Positions 1 to 8,378 of a stretch of DNA of 42,076 nt are shown piece by piece. The DNA comes from Lachnospiraceae bacterium (lineage in GTDB: Bacteria > Bacillota > Clostridia > Lachnospirales > Lachnospiraceae). Both the position numbers and the translations under genes were made by a program. The notes below the pieces were generated by a model that was given only the letters and a program-made list of their open reading frames with translations, searched no databases and had not been told where the DNA came from. Position 1 is the first letter of the stretch. Every line of letters begins with the position of its first letter. The stretch is from assembly GCA_017542245.1 (NCBI GenBank), contig JAFXXN010000196.1:1-42076 (forward strand), written 5' to 3'.

Positions 1-130
1 AATTAATTTTCATTTTAAATTCCAGTTTGACTGGAATTTAGTTTGAAAAAGCTTTATCTGGAATTTACTCTGATTAATCATTGTATGTTATTATTAGTAG
101 TGTAGTGTCCTGGTGGCAGGAGGTAATTAC

Positions 131-1447
131 ATGGCTAATCAAAAACATCTTACTGCAGAACAGCGTTCCTCTATCCAGGATATGCTCTCTCGTAAATTAT
201 CTTTTACCGAAATAGGTGCCGCACTTGATAAAGACCCCTCAACCATCTCAAAAGAGATCCGCAGCCACCTTACTTTTTTAAAAACCGGTTACCGTTTTGT
301 TAAATTCAATGCCTGTCTGCACCGCTCAACTTATAATAAGCTTCATGTCTGTGCGACCTGCAAACCTGACCGCCACTACAAAAAATGCTCCAACTGTCCT
401 GCATGCAATTCGAACTGCAAGGATTTCGTTGAGGTGATCTGTCCTAAACTCCTCAAACCTCCTTATGTCTGCAACGGCTGCTCTGGCCGCCATAGTGACT
501 GCACCCTTGAAAAGCGATACTATTACGCTGATTCCGCCCATAAGAAATACCTTGAGACCTTATCCGAATCCCGTTCCGGCTTGTCCTGGTCCGAAGAAGA
601 TATCAGGCATCTCGACGGGATCATCTCTCCCCTTGTCAAGCAGAGCCAGTCCCCGTACCATATCTGTATTAACAACAAGGACTCCATCATGGTAAGCGAA
701 AGCACCGTTTATCGCCTGATCGAATCCGGCATACTTGTCGCCCGCAATATAGACCTTGCAAGGAAAGTCAGGTTCCGTAAAAGAAAGAAGAAAAAGGACC
801 TTAAGGTTGATAAGGCCTGCAGGCTTGAACGCACTTATCAGGATTTCACTAAATACATGGAAGAAAACCCGGATACTCCTGTAACCGAGCTTGATTCCGT
901 TGAAGGCGTAAAAGGCGGCAAAGTACTCCTTACCATACACTTTGTCAAGGCAGAGATGATGCTGGCTTTCCTCCGTGATTACAATGACTCACAGTCTGTC
1001 ATCGATATCTTCAACAAGCTCTATGAACTGTTGGGACATGAGGTGTTTATAAGCCTTTTCCAGCTCTGTCTTCCTGACAACGGAAGCGAGTTCTCTAATC
1101 CAAAAGCAATAGAGTTCAATGCTGACGGTGTGCGCAGGACACGTATCTTCTACTGTGATCCAAGTGCCCCTTATCAGAAAGGATCCGCAGAGCGTAACCA
1201 TGAATTTATCAGAATGTTTATTCCTAAAGGCGTGGATTTCAGCTCGTATTCGCAGGAAGACATTTCACTCATGATGGATCATATCAACTCGTATGGCAGG
1301 AAAAGCCTCGGTGATAAATGTCCTTATGAAATGTTTTCTTTCCTATATGGAGAAAAAGTGCTGAATACACTGGGCTGTCACAGGATCCCAGCTAAGGATG
1401 TGACCCTCAACAGATCCGTCTTTCGCAAGGAGGTACAATCACAATGA
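131..1447 (+). CDS. IS30-family transposase
   Basis: DDE transposase of 438 residues that would catalyse cut-and-paste movement of the surrounding element. The N-terminal 45 residues form a helix-turn-helix of the IS30 kind (TEIGAALDKDPSTISKEI). Residues 62-130 hold a cysteine-rich patch with CxxC pairs (CATC, CSNC, CNGC) that could bind zinc. The catalytic acidic residues appear as D255 (TELDS), D316 (LPDNGSEF) and E354 (GSAERNHEFI), the usual IS30 signature. An upstream GTG at 113 is in frame, but AGGAGG at 118-123 sits 7 nt before the ATG at 131, so that ATG is chosen. The stop codon overlaps the next start (ATGA). The frame is intact, so the element may be active. Confidence 0.93.
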   Translation: MANQKHLTAEQRSSIQDMLSRKLSFTEIGAALDKDPSTISKEIRSHLTFLKTGYRFVKFNACLHRSTYNKLHVCATCKPDRHYKKCSNCPACNSNCKDFVEVICPKLLKPPYVCNGCSGRHSDCTLEKRYYYADSAHKKYLETLSESRSGLSWSEEDIRHLDGIISPLVKQSQSPYHICINNKDSIMVSESTVYRLIESGILVARNIDLARKVRFRKRKKKKDLKVDKACRLERTYQDFTKYMEENPDTPVTELDSVEGVKGGKVLLTIHFVKAEMMLAFLRDYNDSQSVIDIFNKLYELLGHEVFISLFQLCLPDNGSEFSNPKAIEFNADGVRRTRIFYCDPSAPYQKGSAERNHEFIRMFIPKGVDFSSYSQEDISLMMDHINSYGRKSLGDKCPYEMFSFLYGEKVLNTLGCHRIPAKDVTLNRSVFRKEVQSQ

Positions 1448-1752
1448 GATTCCTTAAACATTCGATAGATTATCAGATCAATATGGAAGCTTTCCATGAA
1501 ATGGAAGACTGCGTCCCAATGACCAGAAAGGAACGCAGTGCTTTATGCAGCTGGGTAAAACAGGGCTATGACATTGAAACCAATCCCTGGGAGTTTACCG
1601 ACTCCGATGGATGGCCGCTCAATTACCTACGAGCTTACCGACTGCATCATGGGTATTCCAGCGGGCCATGGGATGAGTGGAGAGGTCCTGAGGATGAAAT
1701 GATGTGGGACATCTCGACCAAAAGTATTATCCCAGAAGAAAACTTTGACTAA
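1444..1752 (+). CDS. Small accessory ORF of the IS30 element
   Basis: Protein of 102 residues that I do not recognise as a named family. It starts inside the transposase stop codon (ATGA overlap, with AAGGAGG about 10 nt upstream at 1428-1434), so it is translationally coupled to the transposase and lies within the element ends. It is acidic and rich in Trp (SWVKQGYD, NPWEF, GPWDEWRG), with a conserved-looking central block NPWEFTDSDGWPLNYLRAYR. There is no membrane segment and no cysteine motif. Most IS30 elements have one gene, so this is a passenger or a transposition accessory protein. It could regulate transposase activity, but nothing in the sequence proves this. Confidence 0.75.
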   Translation: MRFLKHSIDYQINMEAFHEMEDCVPMTRKERSALCSWVKQGYDIETNPWEFTDSDGWPLNYLRAYRLHHGYSSGPWDEWRGPEDEMMWDISTKSIIPEENFD

Positions 1753-1799
1753 TTAAAAGACCAACCGGGACACTGCTCCATAAACACTTCAAAGACGGG

Positions 1800-1990
1800 T
1801 GGAATTTACTCTGACAAAAAAGCAAACGTAAATCCGACCTTTGGTGAAGTATGCCCTTTTTCCAGCTACTATCATCTATTTTACATCAATTCATCAGAAA
1901 AAGCGACTTTTTACGACAATTTTAATGTAATAATATCGAAACACTGTATTGACCCGGAATTTAAACTGACAAACTGGAATTTACCTTGAC
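1800..1990. repeat. Right-end direct repeats of the IS30 element
   Basis: Three copies of a 15-bp motif lie downstream of the second ORF in the same orientation: TGGAATTTACTCTGA at 1800-1814, CGGAATTTAAACTGA at 1955-1969 and TGGAATTTACCTTGA at 1975-1989. The first is identical to the left-end copy at 59-73. The rest of 1753-2045 is AT-rich sequence with no further gene that I can support. Such repeats are candidate transposase-binding sites. Confidence 0.6.
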
Positions 1991-2045
1991 ATTTGACCAC
2001 ATGCATAAATGCACATCCGGAATCAATCCTCTGTTTTGCCCCCAA

Positions 2046-2681
2046 TTAGTTTTCATCGTTTGGGCGGTCACTTACCGCTTCAACATAAGCCTTAATACAG
2101 TTAACCGCATTTTCAATCCCAACATGACTGCTGTTCAGGCACAAAGAATAGTTCTGCGCCTTTCCCCATTTTTCTCCCGTATGGAAATTATAGTAATTAT
2201 ATCTTCTCTTATCCATCTTAAGGATATTCTCTTCTATCTTTTCCGAGGGCATTCCGTCTATACGCTGAGCCCTCTCTATACGGAAGGGCATATCAGCCAT
2301 GACAAAAATATTGACCACATCGCTCCTCTTCCTCAAAATATAATCCGCACATCTGCCTACGATAACGCAGGGACCCTCATCAGCAATCTTCTTTATAATA
2401 TCTGCCTGAGCCATATAAAGACGGTCATCAAGAGAAAGGCTGTTAAATGTAGTATGTATATTCCCCGAAGTTACCATCCCCCTGGCTATAGAATAAAGAA
2501 GGCTGCTTGTAGCACGGCTCTCTGCACTTTCAAAAGCCTCAACCGCATACCCGCTCTCCTTGGCGGCTCTGGTGATGAGCTCGTTATCATAAAAGGGGAT
2601 TCCCCAGATATCTGCTAGCTTCCTGCCTATCTCCCGGCCACCGCTGCTGTATTGTCTGCTAATAGTAACTATCTTATTCAT
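2046..2681 (-). CDS. Cytidylate kinase-like family protein
   Basis: P-loop nucleotide kinase-like protein of 211 residues, of the kind annotated as cytidylate kinase-like (Cytidylate_kin_2). It opens with the typical strand and loop ITISRQYSSGGREIGRKLA, in which GGREIG takes the place of the Walker A loop, followed by WGIPFYDNELITRAAKESG. The middle holds CVIVGRCADYILR and the lid-like RRYNYYNFHTGEKWG. The family is related to CMP kinase, but its physiological substrate is not established. The start has AAGGAG 8 nt upstream. The opposite-strand frame 1986-2618 is only its shadow. It appears monocistronic, with a stable hairpin in its leader (2704-2734). Confidence 0.85.
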   Translation of the reverse strand: MNKIVTISRQYSSGGREIGRKLADIWGIPFYDNELITRAAKESGYAVEAFESAESRATSSLLYSIARGMVTSGNIHTTFNSLSLDDRLYMAQADIIKKIADEGPCVIVGRCADYILRKRSDVVNIFVMADMPFRIERAQRIDGMPSEKIEENILKMDKRRYNYYNFHTGEKWGKAQNYSLCLNSSHVGIENAVNCIKAYVEAVSDRPNDEN

Positions 2682-2703
2682 GGCAATCTCCTTTCTTTGT
2701 CAG

Positions 2704-2734
2704 CCCCCACCTTCGCTACGCTAAGAGGTGGGGG
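2704..2734. repeat. GC-rich hairpin in the leader of the kinase gene
   Basis: Perfect 9-bp inverted repeat CCCCCACCT / AGGTGGGGG around a 13-nt loop, in otherwise AT-rich DNA 23 bp upstream of the kinase start. No U-run follows on the minus strand, so it is not a typical terminator. It resembles short REP-like hairpins dispersed in clostridial genomes. From here to about 2810 I see no gene. Confidence 0.55.
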
Positions 2735-2853
2735 ATATCTTCTATTTTGTTATAATACCATAAACCCCATAATTGTGCAATATTAGCAAAAAACAATCTT
2801 AAAAAATTAAATGTTTGTGCACACTTATTTGAAAATGATGCTATAATACATAC

Positions 2854-2971
2854 TTGTAAACCCCAATACATTTATAGTTTTTGCTACACCCCAAACCAAG
2901 CGCAATCAGGCGCTTATAGCAAAAATACCTTCTCCGAAAAAAGGATAATCTTCCCCAGATTATCCTTTTTT
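2854..2971 (+). ncRNA. Candidate small RNA, copy A
   Basis: About 118 nt. An extended -10 promoter, TGCTATAAT (TATAAT at 2842-2847), precedes it and an intrinsic terminator ends it: a 9-bp stem (2943-2951 with 2957-2965) followed by T6. Inside is a 9-bp helix (2878-2886 with 2917-2925) holding an unpaired CACCCCAAACC and a capping hairpin AAGCGC-AATCAG-GCGCTT (2898-2915). Unpaired C-rich stretches and CCTTCTCC (complementary to Shine-Dalgarno sequences) are typical of Gram-positive base-pairing RNAs. The segment 2811-2946 is repeated in inverse orientation at 4515-4650 with one mismatch. No open frame of note lies inside. A-runs before the terminator stem mean it may also stop the converging MATE transcript. 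No Rfam family was recognised. Confidence 0.7.
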
Positions 2972-2984
2972 ATTTCTTATAATT

Positions 2985-4364
2985 CTAAATCTTAATCTTC
3001 ACCCATTTACCCATTCTGTACCGGATACTCGCAAACAAAAACCTTGACAACTGATCTGCAAGGATTCCGAACCATATCCCGACTATACCGAAATCAAAAA
3101 CAAATCCTCCCAGCCACGAAACAAGCGTTCTCATGACCGTAACGGACATTGTCGCGGCAAAAGCGGTATAAAGAGTATCTCCTGCACCCCTTAAACATCC
3201 CATATAAATAACCTGGATTATCTGGAAAAGAACAACAAACAAAATGACCCTCATTATAGAAACACCTATCTCTATAATGTGTTCCTCCTCAAAGAACATG
3301 GACATCAGCCAGCGTGCGCCAAAGAAATATGCCAGAATCAGCACGCTTGCTATCATCATTCCGAGAGCTTTGCAGGTCTTACCATAATTCTTGGCAAGCT
3401 CCGGTTTTCCCTCACCCAAAGATCTTCCGATAAGCGCAACCGCTGCTGCCTGCAGGCCGTCACCGAAACTGAAAGTCAGACCCATAAGATTCATACCCAC
3501 CTGGTGGGCAGCCATCGCATCCATGCCCTTCTTTGCAGCCATATAAGCAGTCGCCATAAATCCTATACGCATAAGGATCTGTTCAAAAAATATGCCGTAA
3601 CCTATACGCACCAGACTCTTAAACGCACTCCAGGAAGCCTTTATCTTATCAGAAATAATATACGGGATACTGATAAAAGTCTCTTTCTTCATTATAGAAA
3701 GGATACTCATTATCGAAGAAACAACTGTTCCGAGTACTGTAGCTATAGCCGCTCCGTGGATACCGAGTGCCGGGAACCCGCAGTGGCCTTCTATCAGAAG
3801 ATAATTAAGAACAATATTGACCGCATTGGAAGTAACATTGGTTCTCATGGTAATCTTAGTATTACCTGCGCCGCGCTGTGCCGAATTGATAGCCATCTGG
3901 ACACAGTTAAAGATCATACCACCCATAATAATCCTAAAATATACAACCGCCGCTTCATGCGTTGCAATCTCTTTTGCCCCATCCTCCGTAGAACCGCAAA
4001 GCCTTATTATCGGATCTGCGGTAAAAACAAATATCAGGCTTAAGATCAAGGCTGCAATAACCACAAACAAAATAGCAGTAAGGAAAACCTGATTTGCATC
4101 CTTTCTCTGTTTCTCTCCGAATCTTCTTGCCACAAGAGCCGAAATAGAAACATTCACAGCAAAAAACATAGCAAGACCCACAAACTTAGGCTGTGTGGTA
4201 AGACCTACGGCCGCTACCGCATATGAACCCAGTCTGCTGACCATAAGAGAATCCACAAGTCCGGCGAAAGCCACAAAAAAAGATTCAACTATCGCAGGCC
4301 AGGCCATACCTATCGCAGTTTTGAAGTTTTCCCTGCTATAACCTTTAAAAATCGAGCCAAACAT
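2985..4364 (-). CDS. MATE-family efflux transporter
   Basis: Multidrug/toxin extrusion-type exporter of 459 residues with about 12 predicted membrane helices in two six-helix halves, the normal MATE length and layout. Family features include the opening helix AMAWPAIVESFFVAFAGLVDSLMVSRLG, GLTTQPKF after it, NSAQRGAGNTKITM at the end of the first half, and CLRGAGDTLYTAF at the matching place in the second half. It would extrude organic cations or drugs using an ion gradient; the substrate cannot be read from sequence. Its own promoter is at 4410-4438. It lies between two inward-facing copies of a small RNA gene, and the terminator of copy A is 13 nt beyond its stop. Confidence 0.92.
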   Translation of the reverse strand: MFGSIFKGYSRENFKTAIGMAWPAIVESFFVAFAGLVDSLMVSRLGSYAVAAVGLTTQPKFVGLAMFFAVNVSISALVARRFGEKQRKDANQVFLTAILFVVIAALILSLIFVFTADPIIRLCGSTEDGAKEIATHEAAVVYFRIIMGGMIFNCVQMAINSAQRGAGNTKITMRTNVTSNAVNIVLNYLLIEGHCGFPALGIHGAAIATVLGTVVSSIMSILSIMKKETFISIPYIISDKIKASWSAFKSLVRIGYGIFFEQILMRIGFMATAYMAAKKGMDAMAAHQVGMNLMGLTFSFGDGLQAAAVALIGRSLGEGKPELAKNYGKTCKALGMMIASVLILAYFFGARWLMSMFFEEEHIIEIGVSIMRVILFVVLFQIIQVIYMGCLRGAGDTLYTAFAATMSVTVMRTLVSWLGGFVFDFGIVGIWFGILADQLSRFLFASIRYRMGKWVKIKI

Positions 4365-4409
4365 TTTATCTGCACCATTCCTGTCAAAAACTAATACTTA
4401 TTAATTCTG

Positions 4410-4438
4410 ACTATAGTTTACCATTCATCAATTTTCAA
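4410..4438 (-). promoter_or_regulatory. Promoter of the MATE gene
   Basis: On the minus strand TTGAAA (4433-4438), a 17-nt spacer and TATAGT (4410-4415), about 45 nt before the MATE start. It lies downstream of the terminator of small RNA copy B, so the exporter need not depend on read-through from the RNA. Confidence 0.6.
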
Positions 4439-4490
4439 AACAATGTACTTTCTTGTGGCTATCCTGTAGAAAATAATTTAGGAAACAAAT

Positions 4491-4607
4491 AAAAAAGGAC
4501 AACCTGGGGTGGTCATCCTTTTTTCGGAGAAGGTATTTTTGCTATAAGCGCCTGATTGCGCTTGGTTTGGGGTGTAGCAAAAACTATAAATGTATTGGGG
4601 TTTACAA
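4491..4607 (-). ncRNA. Candidate small RNA, copy B
   Basis: Inverted duplicate of copy A: 136 nt including the extended -10 promoter (TATAAT at 4614-4619 on the minus strand) differ at one base. The terminator stem is not identical: GGATGACC/GGTTGTCC here against GGATAATCT/AGATTATCC in copy A. The changes occur on both arms and keep pairing, partly through G-U pairs, which argues that the terminator is selected for function. It lies between ftsH and the MATE gene, on the same strand as both. The gap 4365-4716 holds nothing else except the MATE promoter. Confidence 0.7.
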
Positions 4608-4716
4608 GTATGTATTATAGCATCATTTTAAAATAAGTGTGCACAAACATTAATTAATTTTTAAAATCTTTTTGAGCAATTCTTACAAATGCCGTCAAAA
4701 AACCATTATCTCCGGT

Positions 4717-6534
4717 TTAAGCTTCAAACAAAGCTTCAAACTCATCTCTGGTAATACGTTCTTTTTCTATAAGAAGCTCGGCACTCTTATGAAGAACATC
4801 TATATTCTCATTAATGATACGCTTAGCTTCCTCATAGCACTTATTGATAATACTATGAACCTCTTCATCGATCTTATTGGCTACATTCTCGCTGTAAGAC
4901 CTTGTATGAGCTAAATCTCTTCCGATAAATACCTCATCTTCATCATTATCATAATTAACCATACCCAGGCTCTCAGAGAAACCATATCTGGTAACCATCT
5001 TTCTCGCAGTCTGTGTAGCGGTCTTGATATCCTGTGAAGCACCTGTGGTAATATCTTCAAAAATAAGCTCCTCAGCAATCCTGCCGCCGAGTGAAACCAT
5101 GATATCCTGCAGCATATGGCTTCTGGTATAGAACATCTCATCCCTGTCAGGAAGAGGCATTGTATAACCTGCAGCACCTAAACCGGTAGGAATGATCGAA
5201 ACCGTATAAACAGGTCCGACATCGGGGAGAACATGGAAAAGAATAGCATGTCCCGACTCATGGTAAGCGGTTATCCTCTTCTCCTTATCGGAAACCACCT
5301 TGCTCTTTCTCTCTGTACCAATGCCCACTTTAATAAATGATTTCTTTACATCCTCTTCGTTTATAAACTTCCGGTTTTCTTTAGCTGCAACGATTGCTGC
5401 CTCATTCATAAGGTTCTCAAGATCGGCTCCGGTAAAGCCTGCAGTAGTACGGGCAATATTGCTTAAGTTTACATCATCCGACAAAGGCTTGTTCCTTACA
5501 TGAACCTTTAAAATCTCTTCCCTGCCCTTAACATCGGGTCTTCCGACAACGATCTTTCTGTCAAAACGTCCGGGACGCATAATAGCCGGATCAAGGATAT
5601 CAACACGGTTTGTAGCAGCAAGAACAATAATACCTTCATTGATACCGAAACCGTCCATTTCAACCAGCATCTGGTTCAAGGTCTGCTCTCTCTCGTCATG
5701 GCCGCCGCCCATACCGGTTCCACGCCTTCTGGCAACAGCATCAATCTCGTCAATAAAAACAATACAGGGAGCATTCTTCTTGGCATCAGCAAACAGCTCT
5801 CTTACTCTGGATGCACCGACACCGACGAACATCTCCACAAAATCCGAACCCGAAATAGAGAAAAACGGAACTCCTGCCTCTCCTGCCACAGCCTTTGCAA
5901 GCAAAGTCTTACCTGTTCCGGGAGAACCCTCCAAAAGGATTCCTTTAGGTATTCTTGCGCCAACAGCCGTATATTTTGCGGGATTTCTCAGGAAATCAAC
6001 TATCTCCTCCAGATCCTCTTTCTCTTCCTTAAGTCCTGCCACATCCTTAAATGAAAAAGTATTATCCTTTCCCACGGTCATCCTGGCTCTGGACTTTCCG
6101 AAATTCATAACCTTTGTCCCACTGCTTGCAGAACCGCCCTGTCCGGTAAGCATCATCATAAATACCACCAGGACTACCGCAATTATCAGATACGGAAGCA
6201 CGCTTGTAAAGAACCAGCTTGGCTTCTCCACTTCCTCAATAGTATAAGGAACATTTGCTTTACGGACAAGTTCCTCAACTTCCTTAATATCCGAGCAGTT
6301 AAACTTTGCCTTCTGATTGCCTGTAAGCAGGAATCTTACCACGCCCATCGGCACTTCCTCGGCCGGAACGATGGTAACGGATTGTACCTGTTTGTTGTTC
6401 AAAGCACTTTCAAATGCCTGAAAGCTGTATTTGACATATCCCGATTCACTGATATTGCGGGAAAAAACCACTACCAGAATCAGTATCACTATAAATGCCA
6501 AATAGATTCCAAAACCTTTCGACTTACCACCCAT
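4717..6534 (-). CDS. ftsH: ATP-dependent zinc metalloprotease FtsH
   Basis: Membrane-anchored AAA+ protease of 605 residues that degrades misfolded membrane proteins and selected regulators. Two membrane helices (about 10-25 and 109-130) enclose a short outer domain. The AAA module has Walker A GSPGTGKT (203-210; the common form is GPPGTGKT), Walker B IVFIDE (258-263) and the second region of homology ATNRVDILDPAIMRPGRFDR. The zinc site is HESGH (425-429). The length is normal, with a short C-terminal tail. It follows tilS by 39 bp on the same strand, as in many Firmicutes where an hpt gene often lies between them; hpt is absent here. Confidence 0.98.
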   Translation of the reverse strand: MGGKSKGFGIYLAFIVILILVVVFSRNISESGYVKYSFQAFESALNNKQVQSVTIVPAEEVPMGVVRFLLTGNQKAKFNCSDIKEVEELVRKANVPYTIEEVEKPSWFFTSVLPYLIIAVVLVVFMMMLTGQGGSASSGTKVMNFGKSRARMTVGKDNTFSFKDVAGLKEEKEDLEEIVDFLRNPAKYTAVGARIPKGILLEGSPGTGKTLLAKAVAGEAGVPFFSISGSDFVEMFVGVGASRVRELFADAKKNAPCIVFIDEIDAVARRRGTGMGGGHDEREQTLNQMLVEMDGFGINEGIIVLAATNRVDILDPAIMRPGRFDRKIVVGRPDVKGREEILKVHVRNKPLSDDVNLSNIARTTAGFTGADLENLMNEAAIVAAKENRKFINEEDVKKSFIKVGIGTERKSKVVSDKEKRITAYHESGHAILFHVLPDVGPVYTVSIIPTGLGAAGYTMPLPDRDEMFYTRSHMLQDIMVSLGGRIAEELIFEDITTGASQDIKTATQTARKMVTRYGFSESLGMVNYDNDEDEVFIGRDLAHTRSYSENVANKIDEEVHSIINKCYEEAKRIINENIDVLHKSAELLIEKERITRDEFEALFEA

Positions 6535-6573
6535 AATCTCTTTAATTCACCTTTTCTGTACTTTCTGTAAAAA

Positions 6574-8007
6574 TCACAGTATTCTTGCCACAAGCACCTT
6601 TTTGGTTTCTTCGGTAACCAGGCAGCTTTCATCCTGGCGGTACCCAATAACCCATAAAACATGGCTGCCCAAGGCAAGAAGTCCTACCCGTTTTCTCTCT
6701 GAAACCGGGATTTTGCTGTCTATCATAAAACGGTTCAGGCTTTTCCTGTGCAGTTCCTTACCCACAAGAAGATAATCACCGTCCCTCATAGTCCTGATTT
6801 CCGGCATACCCCCTATTTTTTCAAAGTCAAACCATTTTATATCAATTTGATGCGGAATTTCACCCTTAAGATCTTCCCTCTCTGCAATCTCCAAGCTGAT
6901 TTTTCCTGAAGTCTCTGTATCCGTCTTAAAAGAAGTATTTTCCTCTTCTGTCCTAAAACCTGGATCTCTTTCATCCGTCTCGAGAGTGTTTTTCCTTAAA
7001 TAAATATATCCGAATTCCTTAACGGCTTTAATAGAATACGGTAAATCTATCATTTTACCGCTCTGTTTTAAATAAAGCTCATCTATAGCCCTTATATGCT
7101 TCTCCTCAACATCCTTAAGCCTTCCGGACACTGTTTCGAAAGCCCTGCGGATCACCCTAAGCCTTATAACGGAATGGAAATCCGAAATATGCGAATAATC
7201 AAGTCTTACTCCGCATATATCCCCTTTTCCGTCACTCACCGTCTCCACATATTTCATCGCGGCGTCAGTCTGCAAATTCAGATAATCCTCAATATCAGCC
7301 GCCTGGCTGCTCAAAGAAGCAATATGCCTCTCAGCTTCATCATTAATAAAATCTTTAACTAAAGGCAGGATCTCATTTCTGATCCTGTTTCTCGAATAAG
7401 CAGTATCACTGTTTGTACTGTCAGTGCGGAACTCCTGTCCTTTTTCTTTTAAAAATTCCTCTATCTCAGGCCTTGAAAGACAAAGGATCGGACGCACCAG
7501 AAAAATGTCCTTATTCTTATCCACCGGCCTTTTCGGAACAATCCCTTTAAGCCCGCTTATACCACTGCCGCGGAAAATATTAAAAAGTACCGTTTCCGCA
7601 TTATCCCCGCTGTTATGCGCTACAGCTATCCGTTTTACGCCGTGCTTTAAAGCACATTCCAGAAAATATGCATATCTGAAATCCCGTCCTGCCTCCTCGC
7701 AGGTCTTACCCGCAGCTTTAGCCATCGCCGGAATGTCAGCACTTACCAGTTCAAAGGCTATCCCGTTATCCCTGCAGTAACTCTCGACAAAAGCAGCATC
7801 TCCCTTTGCCTCATCCATACGGATACCATGATCGACATGGACAACCGTAAGCTTAAGATCCAAAGGTTCCATAAGTTCCTTTAGAAGCAAAAGCATACAC
7901 ATGGAATCCGCTCCGCCGGATACACCTGCCACAACAGCATCGCCCTTTTGAAGAAGATCGTTCTTCCTTATAAAATCAAATACCTTCTTCCCGATATCAG
8001 TTTCCAT
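6574..8007 (-). CDS. tilS: tRNA(Ile)-lysidine synthetase
   Basis: Adds lysine to C34 of the AUA-decoding tRNA(Ile), an essential modification in most bacteria. The N-terminal PP-loop ATP-pyrophosphatase motif SGGADS (30-35) is followed by HVDHGIR and the tRNA-binding AHNSGDNAETVLFNIFRGSG. The C-terminal domain (about 390-477) contains the TilS_C features RTMRDGDYL and LNRFMIDSKIPVSERKR. The total of 477 residues is typical. Its start overlaps the end of divIC by 11 nt, so the two are translated from one message. Residues 325-365 are a less conserved acidic stretch. Confidence 0.95.
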   Translation of the reverse strand: METDIGKKVFDFIRKNDLLQKGDAVVAGVSGGADSMCMLLLLKELMEPLDLKLTVVHVDHGIRMDEAKGDAAFVESYCRDNGIAFELVSADIPAMAKAAGKTCEEAGRDFRYAYFLECALKHGVKRIAVAHNSGDNAETVLFNIFRGSGISGLKGIVPKRPVDKNKDIFLVRPILCLSRPEIEEFLKEKGQEFRTDSTNSDTAYSRNRIRNEILPLVKDFINDEAERHIASLSSQAADIEDYLNLQTDAAMKYVETVSDGKGDICGVRLDYSHISDFHSVIRLRVIRRAFETVSGRLKDVEEKHIRAIDELYLKQSGKMIDLPYSIKAVKEFGYIYLRKNTLETDERDPGFRTEEENTSFKTDTETSGKISLEIAEREDLKGEIPHQIDIKWFDFEKIGGMPEIRTMRDGDYLLVGKELHRKSLNRFMIDSKIPVSERKRVGLLALGSHVLWVIGYRQDESCLVTEETKKVLVARIL

Positions 8008-8362
8008 CAGTCACATTCCCTGCATCATCTTTGGTTTCTGCACTATCCTGATTCACTGCATTTTTTTCCGGATCTCCCGGGATAAAGATAGTCTCGTCTG
8101 AACCTCTTAAACCGAAAATATCCCTTGCCTGATCCTCAACATAATCATCTGTCTGACGATACCGGATCTCATTCTTAATAGCTATCTGCTCGCGTTTTGC
8201 TTTCTCTATGTCATTCTGGATGGACTGGTACTCCTGTCCGCGCACATCCACTTCCTTTTCCATATCCATGGTCTTCCAATAAATAAACCCACAAATAAGC
8301 AAAACAGCCACGAGTATTACGGCCAGTCCCCATCTGCCCTTCTTTCTCATTTTTCCAGCCAT
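7997..8362 (-). CDS. divIC: Septum formation initiator, DivIC/FtsB-like
   Basis: Small bitopic membrane protein of 121 residues: basic N-terminus, one membrane helix (about 13-31), then a coiled coil (33-62) and the FtsB/DivIC end motif YVEDQARDIFGLRGSDETIFIPG. In Firmicutes DivIC works with FtsL and DivIB in the divisome at midcell. The last 25 residues are an acidic, Asn/Asp-rich tail without obvious function. Position between rqcP and tilS is the conserved place for divIC in Firmicutes. Confidence 0.9.
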   Translation of the reverse strand: MAGKMRKKGRWGLAVILVAVLLICGFIYWKTMDMEKEVDVRGQEYQSIQNDIEKAKREQIAIKNEIRYRQTDDYVEDQARDIFGLRGSDETIFIPGDPEKNAVNQDSAETKDDAGNVTDGN

Positions 8363-8378
8363 AGATCCTCCTTCTCAA

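Larger units (their letters stand above)
16..1983 (+). mobile_element. IS30-family insertion sequence with two ORFs
   Basis: The boundaries are inferred from a 14-bp terminal inverted repeat: TAAATTCCAGTTTG at 16-29 and its complement at 1970-1983. Inside lie a DDE transposase gene and a second, overlapping small gene. Both ends also carry extra copies of a motif of the form GGAATTTAnnnTGA (near 33, 60, 1801, 1956 and 1976), so the ends are more complex than a single inverted repeat. The left tip is itself palindromic: 11-bp arms 16-26 and 30-40 around 3 nt. No convincing target-site duplication could be read, so the exact ends are uncertain by some tens of bases. Confidence 0.65.

Noticed and set aside
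1986-2618. Plus-strand open frame of 210 codons
   Set aside because: It is the antisense shadow of the cytidylate kinase-like gene and has no ribosome-binding site or recognisable motifs.
3279-4043. Plus-strand open frame of 254 codons
   Set aside because: Antisense to the MATE gene, His/Thr-rich chance translation without motifs.
4491-4607. Small RNA copy B as a terminator-type riboswitch of the MATE gene
   Set aside because: An identical copy lies convergent to the gene's far end, where it cannot act as a leader, and the MATE gene has its own promoter after the terminator.
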